A stretch of 5,786 nt of DNA from Gammaproteobacteria bacterium (GTDB lineage: Bacteria > Pseudomonadota > Gammaproteobacteria > Pseudomonadales > Azotimanducaceae), in assembly GCA_018667205.1 (NCBI GenBank), contig JABIVN010000012.1, positions 1 through 5,786 of the forward strand, read 5' to 3'. The translations under genes and the position numbers were made by a program. Shown here one piece after another: positions 5,144 to 5,786 of the stretch. The notes below the pieces were generated by a model that ran no database searches, was not told the origin of the DNA, and saw only the letters and a list, made by a program, of their open reading frames with translations. Within the stretch, counting starts at the first letter, position 1. Each line of letters opens with the position of its first letter.

Positions 5144-5786
5144 TGACAACCACACGCAAGGCAGTACTAACGAAAAGACCTATTGGTGAGCCGGTCGAGG
5201 CTGATTTCTCGATCGAGGAAGCCGAGTTGCCAGAGCTCCAGGAAGGGGAGGTATTGTTAAAAGTAGAGCATCTTTCGATTGATGCGTTCATTCGGACTAC
5301 GCTGGATGGGCCGCAGGGATTGCACGGAACAATGGAGGTCGGCAAGCCCGTTATGGCATTGGGTATTGGCCGGGTGGTCGACAGCCGAAGCGATGACCTG
5401 AATCAGGGAGACGCAGTTTTTGGGCCAATGGGTGCGCAGACCCACGTTATCTGGAACGCTGCGATGCTGCGCAAAATAGAAGAAACAGACGTTCCTGCAA
5501 GAACCTACCTGGGCGCCCTGGGTATGACGACTGGGCTCACTGCTTATGCGGGCATGCTGGTCTGCGGCAAGATAGAGGAAGGTGATACGGTAGTGGTTTC
5601 AGCTGCTGCCGGTGCTGTTGGTTCGATTGCTTGTCAGCTAGCAAAAATCGCCGGAGCGAGAGTCATCGGTATCGCTGGTGGTCCGGACAAATGCAAGTTC
5701 CTAACGGATGTGATTGGGTGTGATGAAGCGGCGGATTACAAAGCTGGTGACCTTAACGCTAGCTTAAAGGCGCTTGCCCCAGACGG
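5143..5786 (+). CDS. NADP-dependent zinc-free medium-chain reductase (prostaglandin reductase/LTB4DH type), partial
   Basis: The first 214 codons of a protein that runs off the right edge; the family is usually about 330-345 residues. Members reduce the C=C bond of alpha,beta-unsaturated ketones or aldehydes with NADPH. Visible marks are the N-terminal EGEVLLKVEHLSIDAFIR near 34-51 (family pattern L-S-x-D-P-x-x-R), GIGRVVDS near 74-81, LGALGMTTGLTAYAG near 123-137, and the cofactor-binding SAAAGAVGS at 153-161. These are followed by QLAKIAGARVIGIAGGPDKC near 165-184, the hallmark of this subgroup with its NADP-binding lysine. No zinc ligands are present. The start is set by a perfect AGGAGG six bases upstream and the 1-bp overlap with the SDR stop, so the two are co-expressed. 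In context it could reduce an enone formed by the dehydrogenases. The exact substrate is unknown. Confidence 0.92.
   Translation, partial: MTTTRKAVLTKRPIGEPVEADFSIEEAELPELQEGEVLLKVEHLSIDAFIRTTLDGPQGLHGTMEVGKPVMALGIGRVVDSRSDDLNQGDAVFGPMGAQTHVIWNAAMLRKIEETDVPARTYLGALGMTTGLTAYAGMLVCGKIEEGDTVVVSAAAGAVGSIACQLAKIAGARVIGIAGGPDKCKFLTDVIGCDEAADYKAGDLNASLKALAPD

Overview
The window suggests a Gram-negative bacterium, probably a proteobacterium, from the mixed base composition (roughly half G+C by eye), tight gene packing and strong Shine-Dalgarno sites. No marker gene fixes the taxon. Apart from two short intergenic stretches, every base lies in a protein-coding gene. No rRNA, tRNA, insertion sequence or CRISPR is visible.

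The window holds two divergent gene sets that part at about 4290-4384. Leftward (minus strand), in transcription order: a Rieske non-haem iron oxygenase alpha subunit (4289-3108); a 181-bp gap dominated by a 23-bp tandem repeat; a crotonase-fold enoyl-CoA hydratase/isomerase-like protein (2926-2087); a class III (CaiB/BaiF) CoA-transferase (2090-915); and a zinc-type medium-chain alcohol dehydrogenase that runs off the left edge (915 to 1). The last three genes overlap by 4 bp and 1 bp and are surely co-translated. Rightward (plus strand): a classical short-chain dehydrogenase (4385-5143), overlapping by 1 bp a zinc-free NADP-dependent medium-chain reductase of the prostaglandin reductase/LTB4 dehydrogenase type, cut by the right edge.

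Together the genes look like a catabolic module. An oxygenase hydroxylates an organic substrate, two or three dehydrogenases/reductases adjust the oxidation state of alcohol, ketone or enone intermediates, the CoA-transferase makes a CoA thioester, and the crotonase acts on that thioester. The substrate cannot be read from sequence. A cyclic, steroid-like, terpenoid or aromatic acid is plausible, but this is inference.

The most interesting non-coding structures are the tandem repeat of palindrome-bearing 23-bp units between the oxygenase and the crotonase, and a 28-bp imperfect inverted repeat between the two divergent starts. The inverted repeat sits between two face-to-face sigma-70-like promoters and is a good candidate for an operator controlling both operons. 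No regulator gene is in the window.
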